Shown here: piece by piece, positions 27,209-37,100 of the stretch
Numbering within the stretch: the stretch's first letter is position 1
Layout of the letters: every line of letters starts with the position of its first letter
Source: Wenzhouxiangella sp042310355
GTDB taxonomy: Bacteria; Pseudomonadota; Gammaproteobacteria; Xanthomonadales; Wenzhouxiangellaceae
Assembly (NCBI RefSeq): GCF_042310355.1
Contig: NZ_JBHJMR010000007.1
Span: 62,001 to 126,000 of the forward strand
Length of the DNA stretch: 64,000 nt
Direction of reading: 5' to 3'
Position numbers and translations under genes: made by a program
Notes under the pieces: generated by a model
Database searches by the model: none
Seen by the model: the letters and a program-made list of their open reading frames with translations, nothing else
Told to the model about the DNA's origin: nothing

Positions 27209-28098
27209 CGATCCTCGACATTGTCACGCCAGCTCAGCACCCGAAAGGGACGGCCGCGCTGGTCGCCACCGAGTTCAATGGTGGCGCGTATTTCACTCCA
27301 GGTACCGGAATCCAGCGTCGCCCGCGAGCGAATGCTAAAGGTGCGGCCACCCCCTTGCAAGCTGACCATGGTTCCGTCGGGCAGAAAAAGGGCCTGCTGA
27401 TCACGGGGATGGAACTGCTGCCGCTCATCCACGAAAGCCGCCGCGTCCTCGGCCGAGATCTCCGGGTTCGCCGCCAGCACGTCGGCGGAGGCGAACGCCG
27501 GGTTGATGCGTCCGCGGGAATGGACGGTCAGCATCGGCTCGAGCTCCTTGTACAGGTCCCAGTTCATGCCGATGACCTGCTGCAGCTCGTCGACCGATCC
27601 GAACGGCTCGTTGGCCGGCCCGTAAGGATACCCGGCAGCCTCGTACTCTTCCAGCTCGGCACCGTAGAGTCGGGGCAACTCGTCTTCGTCGCGCCAGTCC
27701 TCGATGGCATCGGCCAGGTGCCAGGCCTCGGTCTCATCCATGCCTCGTGAGATGAAAAGGTTGGACAGAAGTTCCGCGCCGCTGCTGTTGAGGTCGATCT
27801 TGCCCGACTCGTCGGTGATGCGAATCTCCACCTCTGCCGCCCCGAAATCGATCAGGTAGGGACGACCGTCCGGGACCCAGCGCGTCTCCTGATCGGTGTT
27901 GCGCATCTCGTAGGCGGCCCGGTGAACCCCGGCCTCGGCGGCGTAGCGCGCCCGGGTCGTGTCGAACAGGAAACGCGACTGCATGCTCTCGGTGCGCGCC
28001 AGCACGGCGTAGGTGCCCACCACGATAGTCAGCAGGACCAGGATCCACATCACGACGATGAGCGCGATGCCGCGCTGGCTGCTCGAAGCGGGCTTCAT
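27205..28098 (-). CDS. gspK: Type II secretion minor pseudopilin GspK
   Basis: A 297-residue minor pseudopilin that caps the pseudopilus with GspI and GspJ. The prepilin leader MKPASSSQRG is cleaved before IALIVVMWILVLLTIVV; note that position +5, Glu in most pilins, is not Glu here, which is the rule for GspK. The large globular domain has the helix-hairpin-helix-like SVDELQQVIGM insert (about 175-190) found in the family. It overlaps gspJ and gspL by 4 bases each. Confidence 0.92.
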   Translation of the reverse strand: MKPASSSQRGIALIVVMWILVLLTIVVGTYAVLARTESMQSRFLFDTTRARYAAEAGVHRAAYEMRNTDQETRWVPDGRPYLIDFGAAEVEIRITDESGKIDLNSSGAELLSNLFISRGMDETEAWHLADAIEDWRDEDELPRLYGAELEEYEAAGYPYGPANEPFGSVDELQQVIGMNWDLYKELEPMLTVHSRGRINPAFASADVLAANPEISAEDAAAFVDERQQFHPRDQQALFLPDGTMVSLQGGGRTFSIRSRATLDSGTWSEIRATIELGGDQRGRPFRVLSWRDNVEDR

Positions 28099-28886
28099 CG
28101 GTCGGAATCCCGCGGGCGATTTCTCTGCAGCATCATGTCCCGGGCGCTCCGCACGGTGCGGCCCCGGGACTGACTGGTATCGACCATCACCGGTGCGATC
28201 AGGTCCGGCCAGGCCAGGCCGCGATCGGAATCCATATCGAGCATCACCCCGACGGCCAGGGGCAGGCGCTCGGGCTCCTCCCAGAAGTCGATCCAGAAAG
28301 TTTCGCCGGTTTCCTCGTCGTAGTCGAGGAAGATGAACTCGCCGCCGGCCAGCCCCTCCATCAGGACACGACCGTCGGAAACCTCGCGCAGCATGCCGGG
28401 TTCGTAACCGTTGAGCATGGCGTAGTAGTAGACCAGCTCCATGCCGTCCGAGCCGCGCTCGAGGCTCAGTTCCTGCACGTAGGGACCGCCGTAGCTCAGG
28501 TAGCCGGGCATGGGGGATACAAAACGCACGTGCTCGCCATCGCCCTGGAAGCGCACGATCTCGCCGTCCTCGAACTGCTCGATGATGAGCGCTCGCGACT
28601 GCATCAGCTGGCGCCGGACGAATTGCTGAACCACGCGCAGGCGATTGGTCTGCTCGATCACCTCCTCGCCGGAGGTGGTCGCGCGCACGCTGGCGCGAAA
28701 GCCGCCGTAGGCCATGGCCATGATGATCGACACCAGCGCGATGGCCAACAACACCTCGATCAGGGTGAAGCCGCCCTGGCGGCCGAACCGTCGGCGCGTT
28801 CCGGAGCCCGATCCGCGACGGCCCGAAGTCGCGCGCAACAGCCGCTCACGACGACCGCCGACCGGGGGTGGCACACGCGGACTCAT
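28095..28886 (-). CDS. gspJ: Type II secretion minor pseudopilin GspJ
   Basis: A 263-residue minor pseudopilin. The prepilin peptidase site is GGFTLIEVLLAIALVSIIMAM, with Glu at +5. The leader before it is unusually long and Arg-rich (about 40 residues from the ATG at 28886), whereas most leaders have 6-20. The chosen ATG overlaps the gspI stop by 4 bases; an internal non-ATG start closer to the cleavage site cannot be excluded. The globular domain ends with a charged tail (MMLQRNRPRDSDR). Confidence 0.9.
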   Translation of the reverse strand: MSPRVPPPVGGRRERLLRATSGRRGSGSGTRRRFGRQGGFTLIEVLLAIALVSIIMAMAYGGFRASVRATTSGEEVIEQTNRLRVVQQFVRRQLMQSRALIIEQFEDGEIVRFQGDGEHVRFVSPMPGYLSYGGPYVQELSLERGSDGMELVYYYAMLNGYEPGMLREVSDGRVLMEGLAGGEFIFLDYDEETGETFWIDFWEEPERLPLAVGVMLDMDSDRGLAWPDLIAPVMVDTSQSRGRTVRSARDMMLQRNRPRDSDR

Positions 28887-29350
28887 GGTCGCATCCCGTC
28901 GCCCATCTGCATCTGGCGCTCCTCCCAGTTGATATCGACCGAACGCAGGGTCTCGAACACGGCCTCGCGCCGGCCCTCGCCCCACTCGACGACCAGGCGA
29001 ACGTGGTAGAGGGCGATCGGCAGCTCGTCCTGCGCGTCGAGGCCGCGCTCGTCGACCACCTCGGTTTCGTTGATCTCCAGCGTCCAGTCGTAGGAATCGC
29101 TGAAGCTGCCCTGGGTCACGCCCGGCTCGATCATCTGTTCGAGCCCGAGCCCGTCGAGCTTCGACTGCGCCCAGAGCGCGGCCTGGGTGTACTCGCCCGA
29201 TAGCCGCGTATTGCCGACCGAGGTGGAAAGAATCTGCAGGGTCACCCCGAACAGCAGCGCAAAGACCATGAACGCGGCCATGATCTCGATCAGGGTAAAG
29301 CCGCCTTCGCGGCCACGCGGCGGCGCGGATTGCCTGCCCCGATTACACAT
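28883..29350 (-). CDS. gspI: Type II secretion minor pseudopilin GspI
   Basis: A 155-residue minor pseudopilin: MCNRGRQSAPPRGREGG is the leader, cleaved before FTLIEIMAAFMVFALLF with Glu at +5. The conserved AALWAQSKLDGLG segment follows the N-terminal helix, as in other GspI. The ATG at 29350 lies just inside the gspH end (8-base overlap); the longer frame upstream would sit within gspH. It forms the pseudopilus tip with GspJ and GspK. Confidence 0.9.
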   Translation of the reverse strand: MCNRGRQSAPPRGREGGFTLIEIMAAFMVFALLFGVTLQILSTSVGNTRLSGEYTQAALWAQSKLDGLGLEQMIEPGVTQGSFSDSYDWTLEINETEVVDERGLDAQDELPIALYHVRLVVEWGEGRREAVFETLRSVDINWEERQMQMGDGMRP

Positions 29351-29813
29351 CGTCGGAAGCCTGCTTGAGGCTGACCTCGCCGGTAAGCCAGGACACCTCG
29401 ACCGTCCAGGTTCGCTCGCCGGCCAGCAGCTCCACGCTGCCACCGGTGGAGGCGCCGTCCGGATAGAAGCGGATGCCGCCGGCGTTCTCGCCGGTCAGCT
29501 CCGAGCGTGCAGTTTCGATGGTGATATCAAGTCCTTCGGGGAGTTCGACGGCGTCGCGGCCAGCCGCGGTCCAGCTCCTGGCGTCGGCATCGACGTGGAA
29601 TACCTGCTGCTGGCGCTGGATGATGGCCTGGCCACGGGTATGGCGAATGCCGGCCACGATGTCGCGCGAGGCGTTGCGAATCTCCGCCCCGCGAACCGAG
29701 CGACTGACCGACACGCCGACGACCGCGAACAGCATCGAAACGATCAGCATGACGACCATCAGCTCGATCAGGCTGAAACCGCCGGAACGAGAGCGTGCGG
29801 GCGATCTTCGCAA
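29343..29813 (-). CDS. gspH: Type II secretion minor pseudopilin GspH
   Basis: A minor pseudopilin with the cleavage motif GGFSLIELMVVMLIVSMLF (Glu at +5) and the GspH globular domain (ASRDIVAGIRHTRGQAIIQRQQQVFHVD, quoted in part). The start is uncertain. There is no ATG close to the leader; the frame stays open to 29948, but that extension overlaps gspG and would translate the heptad repeat G into FRFQVSGFR. I prefer the TTG at 29813 (leader MRRSPARSRSGG, 156 residues), although its SD is poor. The gspG-gspH gap is then 97 bp. Confidence 0.82.
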   Translation of the reverse strand: MRRSPARSRSGGFSLIELMVVMLIVSMLFAVVGVSVSRSVRGAEIRNASRDIVAGIRHTRGQAIIQRQQQVFHVDADARSWTAAGRDAVELPEGLDITIETARSELTGENAGGIRFYPDGASTGGSVELLAGERTWTVEVSWLTGEVSLKQASDDV

Positions 29814-29870
29814 GCGCCCGCAATCAGTTTCAGAGCGGCGCCGGCCACCACTGCGCCAAGGACGCCCGCC

Positions 29871-29902
29871 CCTGAAACCTGAAACCTGAAACCTGAAACC
29901 TG
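29871..29902. repeat. Heptad array G (GAAACCT type), single arm between gspG and gspH
   Basis: CCT followed by four exact GAAACCT units and GG. Only this arm is full; a 7-8 base remnant that could pair (GTTTCAG near 29826-29832) lies about 40 bases away. It sits inside the T2SS operon, between gspG and gspH. On the transcribed strand it reads as AGGTTTC units, as in repeats B, E and J. Confidence 0.85.
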
Positions 29903-29910
29903 GGTTCAAC

Positions 29911-30324
29911 TCAATCCCAATTGGTGATGTCGGCGTTGGCACCTTCACCGCCGGGCGAGCCGTCGGCGCCGTGCGACCACACGTCGTAGGAACGATGCTG
30001 ACCGGGATAGCGGTACTGGTATTCGTTGTCCCACGGATCGGTCAGGTTGGACTCGTTGACGTAGGGACCGTTCCAGTTGCTGGCATTGCCCGGCTTGCTG
30101 ACCAGCTGGCGCAACTCCTCGGGCGGACGACCGTTGTCCAGGTAATACTCGTCGACCGCCATGGAAAGGCGCTGGACCTCGGCGTCGGCCGCCTTGAGCT
30201 TGGCGTCTTCACCGCGCTGAAGGACGTTCGGAACCACCAGGCCGGCAATCAGCCCCAGAATCATCAGTACCACCAGCAACTCGATCAGGGAGAAGCCTTT
30301 ACTGCTACCCATCTTGTTGATCAT
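29911..30324 (-). CDS. gspG: Type II secretion major pseudopilin GspG
   Basis: A 137-residue major pseudopilin, the main subunit of the pseudopilus. The leader MINKMGSSKG is cut before FSLIELLVVLMILGLIAGLVV (Glu at +5). The C-terminus has the typical calcium-binding loop: DPWDNEYQYRYPGQH and YGADGSPGGEG-like SHGADGSPGGEGANADITNWD (quoted in part). The ATG at 30324 has an excellent SD (GGAGG/AAGGA) and is preferred over a longer frame. Abundant expression is expected from that SD. Confidence 0.95.
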   Translation of the reverse strand: MINKMGSSKGFSLIELLVVLMILGLIAGLVVPNVLQRGEDAKLKAADAEVQRLSMAVDEYYLDNGRPPEELRQLVSKPGNASNWNGPYVNESNLTDPWDNEYQYRYPGQHRSYDVWSHGADGSPGGEGANADITNWD

Positions 30325-30379
30325 TTCCTTTCCTCCGACCCGATCGGGCCCTGTTTGTCTTGAATTGATGCTTCGGCCC

Positions 30380-31591
30380 TCAGGCCACCATTTCATTGAT
30401 GCCGAGGATGGCAACGAGCACGGACATGACGATCACACCGATCAGCACCGCCAGTCCCAGCGTGAGCGCGGGAACCAGCAGCGCCATCAGCCGATCGATG
30501 GTCGTTCGCACTTCGCGATCGTAGGTATCGGCCACCTTCAGCAGCATCTCGTCGAGCTTGCCGGTTTCCTCGCCCACGTTGACCATCTGCAGCGCCAGGC
30601 GCGGAAAATTGTCGTTGGCTGCAAGCGCCCGGGCCATGGGTGTGCCGGTCTTGACCTGCTTGGCCGCCTCGGCCACATCGTCGCCGAGCACCGTATTACT
30701 CATGACATTCTTTGCGATCGAAAGTGCCGAAAGCAGCGGCACGCCGTTGACCAGCAGGGTGCCGGACGTACGGGCCAGGCGCGCGGTTTCCATCTTGGCG
30801 ATTACGTCGCCGATGCCCTTCATGTGCAGGAAGCGGGCGTCCCAGCGCCGACGCGATGCCGGCCGCCTGAGCTGGCTACGAAACCACAGCAGGGCGATCA
30901 CGAACGCGGCAATCATCGCCCACCAGTAGTTCTGGAGCGCGTTGCCGACCGCCAGCACGACCTGGGTCAGCAGGGGCAGCTCGGCGCCGAACTCTTCGAA
31001 CATGGGCGTGAACTGGGGGATGACGTAGCCCATCAGCAGGATCAGCGAGGCGATCGCCAGCACCACCAGCAGGGCCGGGTAGATCATCGCCGAGACGACC
31101 GAGTCCTTGAGCTCCTTGGATCGCTCCAGGTACTCGGCCATGCGCGAGAGCGTCTGGTCGAGCGAGCCGCCAATCTCGCCGGCCCGCACCATGTTGATGT
31201 AAAAGCGCGAGAAAACGCCGTGACGCTCTTCCAGCGCCTCCGACAGCGAACCACCCTCGCGTACGCGGTTGCGAATCTTCTCGACGGTGTCCTGCACCCG
31301 CTCGTTCTCGGCCAGCTCGGCCAGGATGCCGAGCGAGCGGTCCAGCGGCAGGCCCGCACTGAGCAGGGTAGCCAGCTGCTGGGTGAGGTCACCGACCTCG
31401 CCCTGCTTGAGGCCGCGCCGGCCACGCAACAGGGTCGAGAGCCGGAAGCCGGAGCCGACCTCGCGGGCCGAAACCGGGATATTGCCCGACTCCTGCAGGT
31501 GGGCGATCACCAGGTCCTTGCTGGGGGCATCCATTTCGCCGGTCAGTGTTTCTCCGGCCGGCGAGACGGCTTTGTATTCGAAAAGAGGCAA
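30380..31591 (-). CDS. gspF: Type II secretion inner-membrane platform protein GspF
   Basis: A 403-residue polytopic protein with the duplicated GspF/PilC domain (cytoplasmic helical bundles about 65-165 and 270-370, membrane helices near 170-190, 215-240 and 375-400). It is the core of the inner-membrane platform, contacting GspE and GspL. Start: GGAGG at 31605-31601 touches a GTG (31600) directly, which is too close, but leaves 9 bases to the TTG at 31591, giving MPLFEYKAVSPAG, close to the usual GspF N-terminus. I therefore use the TTG. Confidence 0.92.
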   Translation of the reverse strand: MPLFEYKAVSPAGETLTGEMDAPSKDLVIAHLQESGNIPVSAREVGSGFRLSTLLRGRRGLKQGEVGDLTQQLATLLSAGLPLDRSLGILAELAENERVQDTVEKIRNRVREGGSLSEALEERHGVFSRFYINMVRAGEIGGSLDQTLSRMAEYLERSKELKDSVVSAMIYPALLVVLAIASLILLMGYVIPQFTPMFEEFGAELPLLTQVVLAVGNALQNYWWAMIAAFVIALLWFRSQLRRPASRRRWDARFLHMKGIGDVIAKMETARLARTSGTLLVNGVPLLSALSIAKNVMSNTVLGDDVAEAAKQVKTGTPMARALAANDNFPRLALQMVNVGEETGKLDEMLLKVADTYDREVRTTIDRLMALLVPALTLGLAVLIGVIVMSVLVAILGINEMVA

Positions 31592-31609
31592 CTTAAACAC
31601 CCTCCGGGT

Positions 31610-31701
31610 GAAATTCGAAATCCGAAATCCGAAATCCGAAACGCGGCTCCGGGCACTTGCCCGACCTTGTTTCGGATTTGGTGCTTCGGATTTCGTGCTT
31701 G
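31610..31701. repeat. Heptad inverted repeat H (GGATTTC type) between gspE and gspF
   Basis: The left arm is GAAATTC, three GAAATCC, GAAACGC (31610-31644); the right arm is GTTTC, GGATTTG, GTGCTTC, GGATTTC, GTGCTTG (31669-31701). Arms pair partly in heptad register. The centre contains a short perfect hairpin (CGGGCA CT TGCCCG). It fills the gspE-gspF spacer inside an operon and ends a few bases before the gspF SD, so folding could affect gspF translation. Confidence 0.85.
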
Positions 31702-31711
31702 CTCTTTCTCA

Positions 31712-33469
31712 TTAGGCTTCCTGCGTCACACGAAGCACTTCCTCGGCCGAGGTCAGTCCCTGCAGGGCCTTGGTCAGACCATCCTCGTACATGGTGCGCA
31801 TGCCTTCGGCGCGCGCCTGCCTTTCGATCTCGGTCGAAATGGCGTGCTTCATGACCATGCGACGAATTTCCTCCGACAGCACCAGCAGTTCATGAATACC
31901 GGTTCTTCCGCGATAGCCGGTCGGACTGGCCTCGGAGCTGCCCGGACGATACAGCCTGATCGGGCGCTCGTCGGTGAGTTTCTCCAGGCCCAGCTCTTCG
32001 ACCATCTCCGGAAGCACTTCGTAGGCTTCCATCGTTGCCGGATCCAGGCGGCGTACCAGGCGCTGGGCCATGATGGCGTTGACCGTCGAGGTCAGAAGGT
32101 AGTCTTCCACGCCCATGTCGATCATTCGCGTCACGCCACCGGCAGCATCGTTGGTATGCAGGGTCGACAGCACCAGGTGACCGGTCAGCGCCGACTGGAT
32201 GGCGATCTTCGCCGTCTCCAGGTCGCGCATCTCCCCGATCATGATGACGTCCGGGTCCTGGCGCACGATCGAGCGCAGGGCGCGGGCAAAGTCGAGCCCG
32301 ATGGATGACTTGGCCTGGATCTGGTTGACGCCCTCGAGCTGGTACTCGACCGGATCCTCGACCGTGATGATCTTGCGCTCGGGCGTGTTGAGGCGGCTGA
32401 GCGCGGTGTAGAGCGTGGTGGTCTTGCCCGAGCCGGTCGGGCCGGTGACCAGGATGATGCCGTGCGGCACTTCCAGCTCGCGGATGAACCTCTCCTGGAC
32501 GTCGTCGGCAAAGCCGAGGCTGGCGAAATCCAGCACCACCGCTTCGCGGTCGAGGATACGCATGACCACCGACTCGCCGTGCGCGGTCGGCACGGTCGAC
32601 ACACGCAGGTCGAGTTCCTTGCCGCCGACGCGATGCATGATGCGGCCGTCCTGGGGCAGGCGACGCTCGGCAATATTGAGCCGCGCCATGATCTTCACGC
32701 GCGAGATGACCGCCGCGGTCGAACGCGCCGGCGGCGCCTCGACTTCCTGCAGGACGCCATCGATCCGGTAGCGAACCTTGAGGCGGTTCTCGAAGGGTTC
32801 GATGTGGATGTCCGAGGCACGCGACTCGACCGCGCGCTGGAGCAGGAGGTTGACCAGGCGAATGACCGGCGCCTCGGAGGCCAGGTCGCGCAGGTGCTCG
32901 ACATCCTCCTCGTCCTCGCCCGAGTCGCCCTCGCCACCGAGATGCTCGGCGATCTGGCCCATGGCGGACTTGCCGCCGCCGAAGTAGCGCTCGATCGTGT
33001 TGTCGATCTCGGAGGTCACGCCCACCCGCGGCCTGACTTCACGCCCGGTGGCCATGGCCAGGGCGCGCAGGGCAAACTCGTCGCATGGGTCGGCCATGAC
33101 GACCTCGAGCACCTCGTCGTCGATACGCACCGGCACCAGGTGCTGCTGCTTCATGTAGCGCACCGAAATGGCGTCGATCTGCGGTGCCGTCTCCGGGTAG
33201 TCCTTCTCGGTGACCATCGGAATCTCGAGCAGCTCGGACTGGGCCCGCGCCAGATCGCGCTCGGAAACCAGGCCCAGGCGCACCAGCAGGGTCAGCAGGT
33301 TGCCGCCGTGTTGCTCGCGGTAGGCCTTGGCGCGCTGCAGGTCTTCCTCGCGCAGACGCTCCTGCTCGATCATCAGCTGGCAAAGATCGGCGGCACGGTC
33401 CTCGAGGTGTTCGCCGATGCTCGGCAGCAGCTCGGTCTCGTCGGTGGCAGTCAGTGCTTCAGTTTCCAT
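31712..33469 (-). CDS. gspE: Type II secretion ATPase GspE
   Basis: A hexameric cytoplasmic ATPase of about 585 residues that powers pseudopilus assembly. It has an N-terminal MshEN-like domain (about 35-180), then the AAA+ core: Walker A GPTGSGKTTTLY (about 343-354), Asp box, Walker B MIGEMRD and the His box LVLSTLHTNDA. The C-terminal zinc-binding tetracysteine motif normal in GspE is missing: where CPxC and GCxxC are expected, the sequence has RRLDPATMEAYE and GSSEASPTGYRGRTG. Start is ATG 33469 or GTG 33475. It follows a membrane-protein gene by about 35 bases. Confidence 0.95.
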   Translation of the reverse strand: METEALTATDETELLPSIGEHLEDRAADLCQLMIEQERLREEDLQRAKAYREQHGGNLLTLLVRLGLVSERDLARAQSELLEIPMVTEKDYPETAPQIDAISVRYMKQQHLVPVRIDDEVLEVVMADPCDEFALRALAMATGREVRPRVGVTSEIDNTIERYFGGGKSAMGQIAEHLGGEGDSGEDEEDVEHLRDLASEAPVIRLVNLLLQRAVESRASDIHIEPFENRLKVRYRIDGVLQEVEAPPARSTAAVISRVKIMARLNIAERRLPQDGRIMHRVGGKELDLRVSTVPTAHGESVVMRILDREAVVLDFASLGFADDVQERFIRELEVPHGIILVTGPTGSGKTTTLYTALSRLNTPERKIITVEDPVEYQLEGVNQIQAKSSIGLDFARALRSIVRQDPDVIMIGEMRDLETAKIAIQSALTGHLVLSTLHTNDAAGGVTRMIDMGVEDYLLTSTVNAIMAQRLVRRLDPATMEAYEVLPEMVEELGLEKLTDERPIRLYRPGSSEASPTGYRGRTGIHELLVLSEEIRRMVMKHAISTEIERQARAEGMRTMYEDGLTKALQGLTSAEEVLRVTQEA

Positions 33470-33507
33470 AGTCACGCTTCAAACAGACAGTCCCCGTTGG
33501 CATCGGT

Positions 33508-34149
33508 TCAGCTGCGCCGGTTCTCGACCAGCAACTCGATGAAGGGACGATTCATGAGAATCCAGGCGGCGATCGGAATCACCCCCGGGAACATCAGGTA
33601 GCCCAGCTGGTAGCACAGGGCAATGGCCGTGGCCGAGAGGTTGGTCGACTGGACCGCCGCCGCGGCCTGCGGGCCCATCAGGAAGGCCATGTCGCGCCAG
33701 ATCTCCCAGAACACGCCCCAGGTGGTAACCAGGGTGACCACGACGAAGCCGATAAGCAGCTGGACGATACGCCGCAGCCCGCGCGCCGGGGTCGCCATGA
33801 TCAGGCCGAACAGCAGCGCCAGGCCCCAGGCATAGATCATCGGATTGATGTCGAGATTCAACGCCACCGACTGGCCGTCGACCTCCTGCGGCAGGACCAC
33901 CGAGGTCTGAACCTCGAAGTGAAAGCCCAGCTGCACGACCTGCTCGAACAGGTCGGGGTAGAGGCCGGTGAGCAGCCACTCTACCAGCTGGGAGGTCGGA
34001 AACATCAGCCCGCTGGCCATGAAGAACCACAGGAAGAATCCCAGCGGCAGGTAGAGGGCGGCCAGGATGAACATCTCCTTGACCGGATTGGCGCCGGTTT
34101 CCTCTTCGGTCGTGGCGCGGTCGTCGTCTCGCTGCTCTTGTTCGCTCAT
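33508..34149 (-). CDS. Multi-pass membrane protein of unknown function
   Basis: A 213-residue protein with an acidic, Glu/Asp-rich N-terminal tail (about 1-22) and four predicted membrane segments (about 26-50, 103-120, 128-150, 175-198). A large loop after the first helix (LYPDLFEQVVQLGFHFEVQTSVVLP, quoted in part) should face the periplasm. I do not recognise the family with confidence; it slightly recalls exosortase-associated membrane proteins, but no exosortase is visible here. It lies 10 bases downstream of purL and just upstream of gspE, so it could be linked to secretion by context only. Confidence 0.7.
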   Translation of the reverse strand: MSEQEQRDDDRATTEEETGANPVKEMFILAALYLPLGFFLWFFMASGLMFPTSQLVEWLLTGLYPDLFEQVVQLGFHFEVQTSVVLPQEVDGQSVALNLDINPMIYAWGLALLFGLIMATPARGLRRIVQLLIGFVVVTLVTTWGVFWEIWRDMAFLMGPQAAAAVQSTNLSATAIALCYQLGYLMFPGVIPIAAWILMNRPFIELLVENRRS

Positions 34150-34159
34150 TGCCTCGATA

Positions 34160-37100
34160 TCACTCCAGCCATGACCTGGCATTGTGGAACATCTTCATCC
34201 ACGGGGAAAGTTCGCCCCATTCGGCGGGCGCCCAGGAATAGTTCACGGCCCGCAGCAGTCGCTCAGGGTGCGGCATCATGATCGTCGCCCGACCGGTGGA
34301 ACTGCTCAGGCCGGTGATGCCGTCCGGCGATCCGTTGGGATTGTCGGGATAGCGAAGCGCGGGGGCGCCGTCGGCCATCACATAACGAACTGCAACCGGC
34401 AAACCCGCCAGGGACTCGCCGGCGAACCGCGCCCGACCCTCGCCGTGCGCGGTCACGATCGGCAGCCGGGAGCCGGCCATGCCGGCAAAGAACAGCGAAG
34501 TGCTGTCCTCGATCTCGACCTGGCTGAGCCTCGCCTCGAACTGGCGCGAGCGGTTGACGACGAAATCCGGCCAGTCGGCGGTGCCCGGAATGATCTCGCG
34601 CAGGGCCGAAAGCATCTGGCAACCGTTGCACACGCCCAGGGCGAAACGGCCCGGATCCTCGAAAAAAGCCTGAAAGGCGTCGCGCAGGGCCGCATTGAAC
34701 AGGATCGAACGGGCCCAGCCCTGGCCGGCGCCCAGCACATCGCCGAAGGAAAAGCCGCCGCAGGCGGCCAGGCCGTGGAAGTCGGCCAGGGACTGGCGCC
34801 CGTGCTCGAGGTCGCTCATATGGACGTCGACTGCTTCGAAACCGGCCGCCATGAAAGCACGCGCCATCTCGCGCTGGCCGTTGACGCCCTGCTCGCGCAA
34901 GATGGCGACGCGCGGCCGGGCACCGGTATGGACGGCCACCGGCGACGGCAGCTCGAAAGTGAGCTTCGAAACCAGGCCGGTTCGGTCGAAGTCGGCCACC
35001 GCGCGATATTCCTCCTCGGCGCATTCCGGGTGGTCGCGCAGGCGCTGCATGCGGTAGCTCGTCTCGGCCCAGCGCCGCGCCAGATCGGACAGGTCGCGCG
35101 ACAACAGCGTACGGTCGCCGGCCATGATCTCCAGCCGCGTGCCGTCGCCGACCCGGCCGATGACCGAGGTGCATGCACCCAGCCCGGCGTCGGCCAGCGC
35201 TGCCTCGACCGACGCCAGCTCGCCATCGGCCACCTGCATGACCAGCCCGAGTTCCTCGTTGAACAGCACGGCAAGCGGATCGGCAGCGCTGTCCCCCAGG
35301 TCCAGATGCAGGCCCCGGCGACCCGCCAGGGCCATCTCGAGCACGGTCGTGAACAAGCCGCCGTCGGAACGATCGTGGCAGGCCAGGACCTGGCCCGACC
35401 CGACCAGGTGCTGTACGGCTTCGAAGGCCGCCTTGAGCAGCGCCGGGTCGTCGACGTCGGGCACTTCGCCGAGCTGGCGCGAGAAGACCTGCGCCAGCGC
35501 CGACCCGCCCAGACGCTGGCGGCCGAGGTCGATCAAAACCAACTGACTACCTGGCCCGGCCTGCAGTTGCGGCGTGACATGGCGCCGGACGTCGCTGACC
35601 GGCGCGAAGGCAGAAACGATTAGCGAAACCGGCGCGATCATGCGCCGCTGCTCCTCGCCCTCGGACCACACCGTCTGCATCGACAGGGAATCCTTGCCGA
35701 CCGGGATGGACAGTTCCAGCTGCGGGCATAGCGAGGCGACCGCTTCGACAGCGGCGCGCAGGGCCGCATCCTGCCCGGGCGCGCCCGCGGCCGCCATCCA
35801 GTTGGCCGACAGCTTGACGTGCGAGAGCGCGCGCACGCAGACCCCGGCGAGGTTGGTAAGCACCTCGCCCACGGCCACGCGGGCGGCGGCGGCAGAATCC
35901 TGGACGGCGAGTGGCGTGCGCTCGCCCATCGCCATGGCCGTGCCGGCGTGGCCGTCGTAGTCGAGCAGGGAAATCGCGCAATCGGCCACCGGCACCTGGT
36001 GCGGGCCGACCATCTGGTCGCGTACGCTCAGGCCGCCGACCGTGCGATCGCCGATGGTGATCAAAAACTGCTTGCTGCCGACCGACGGTAGCGCCAGCAC
36101 ACGCTCGGCCGCCTGGTCGATCGAGACATCGTCGAGGCTGCCGATCTCCAGCGCCAGTCGATCGCTGAACGCGTCGCGGTGCATTCGCGGCGGCTTGCCG
36201 AGCAGCACCTCCAGCGGCATGTCCACGGCGGGTCGCTCGCCCAGCCGGTCGGACAGCAGTAACCGGCCCTCCTCGGTGGCTTCACCCAGGTCGGCCCAGG
36301 GGCAGCGCTCGCGCTCGCACAGCGCGGCGAATCGATCGAGATCATCCGGCGCGACCGCCAGTACGTAGCGCTCCTGCGCCTCGTTGCACCACAGCTCCAC
36401 GGGCGAGAGCGCGGGATCGTTGGTGGGAATCTCGCGCAGCTCGAGCCGGCCGCCAACGCCGCCATCGTGGAGCAGTTCGGGCAGCGCATTGGACAGGCCG
36501 CCGGCGCCGACATCGTGAATCGACTTGATCGGGTTGGCCTCGCCCTGCAACCAGCAGCGATCGATCACCTCCTGGGCACGCCGCTGCATTTCCGGGTTGC
36601 CGCGCTGCACGGAGGCGAAATCCAGGTCGGCGTCGGATTGGCCCGAGCTCATCGACGAAGCCGCGCCGCCGCCGAGCCCGATCAGCATGGCCGGGCCGCC
36701 GAGGACGATCACGCGATCGCCGGCGGCCAGGGGCTTCTTGTGCGTCTGCCCGTCGGCAATCATGCCGCTGCCGCCGGCGATCATGATCGGCTTGTGGTAA
36801 CCCCACAGCCTGTCGCCGATACGGGCGCTGAACGTCCGGAAGTAGCCCAGCAGGAGGGGGCGGCCGAACTCGTTGTTGAAACGCGCCGCGCCGATCGGCC
36901 CGTCGCGCATGATCTCCAGCGCCGAGGCCATGCGATCGGGCTGGCTCCCTGTACGCTCCCAGGGCTGAACCCAGTCGGGTATACGCAGATCCGAGACGGA
37001 AAAGCCGCACAGCGCGGCAATCGGTCGCGCGCCGCGCCCGGTGGCCGACTCATCGCGGATCTCGCCGCCCGATCCGGTGGCCGCGCCGGGATCGGGAGAA

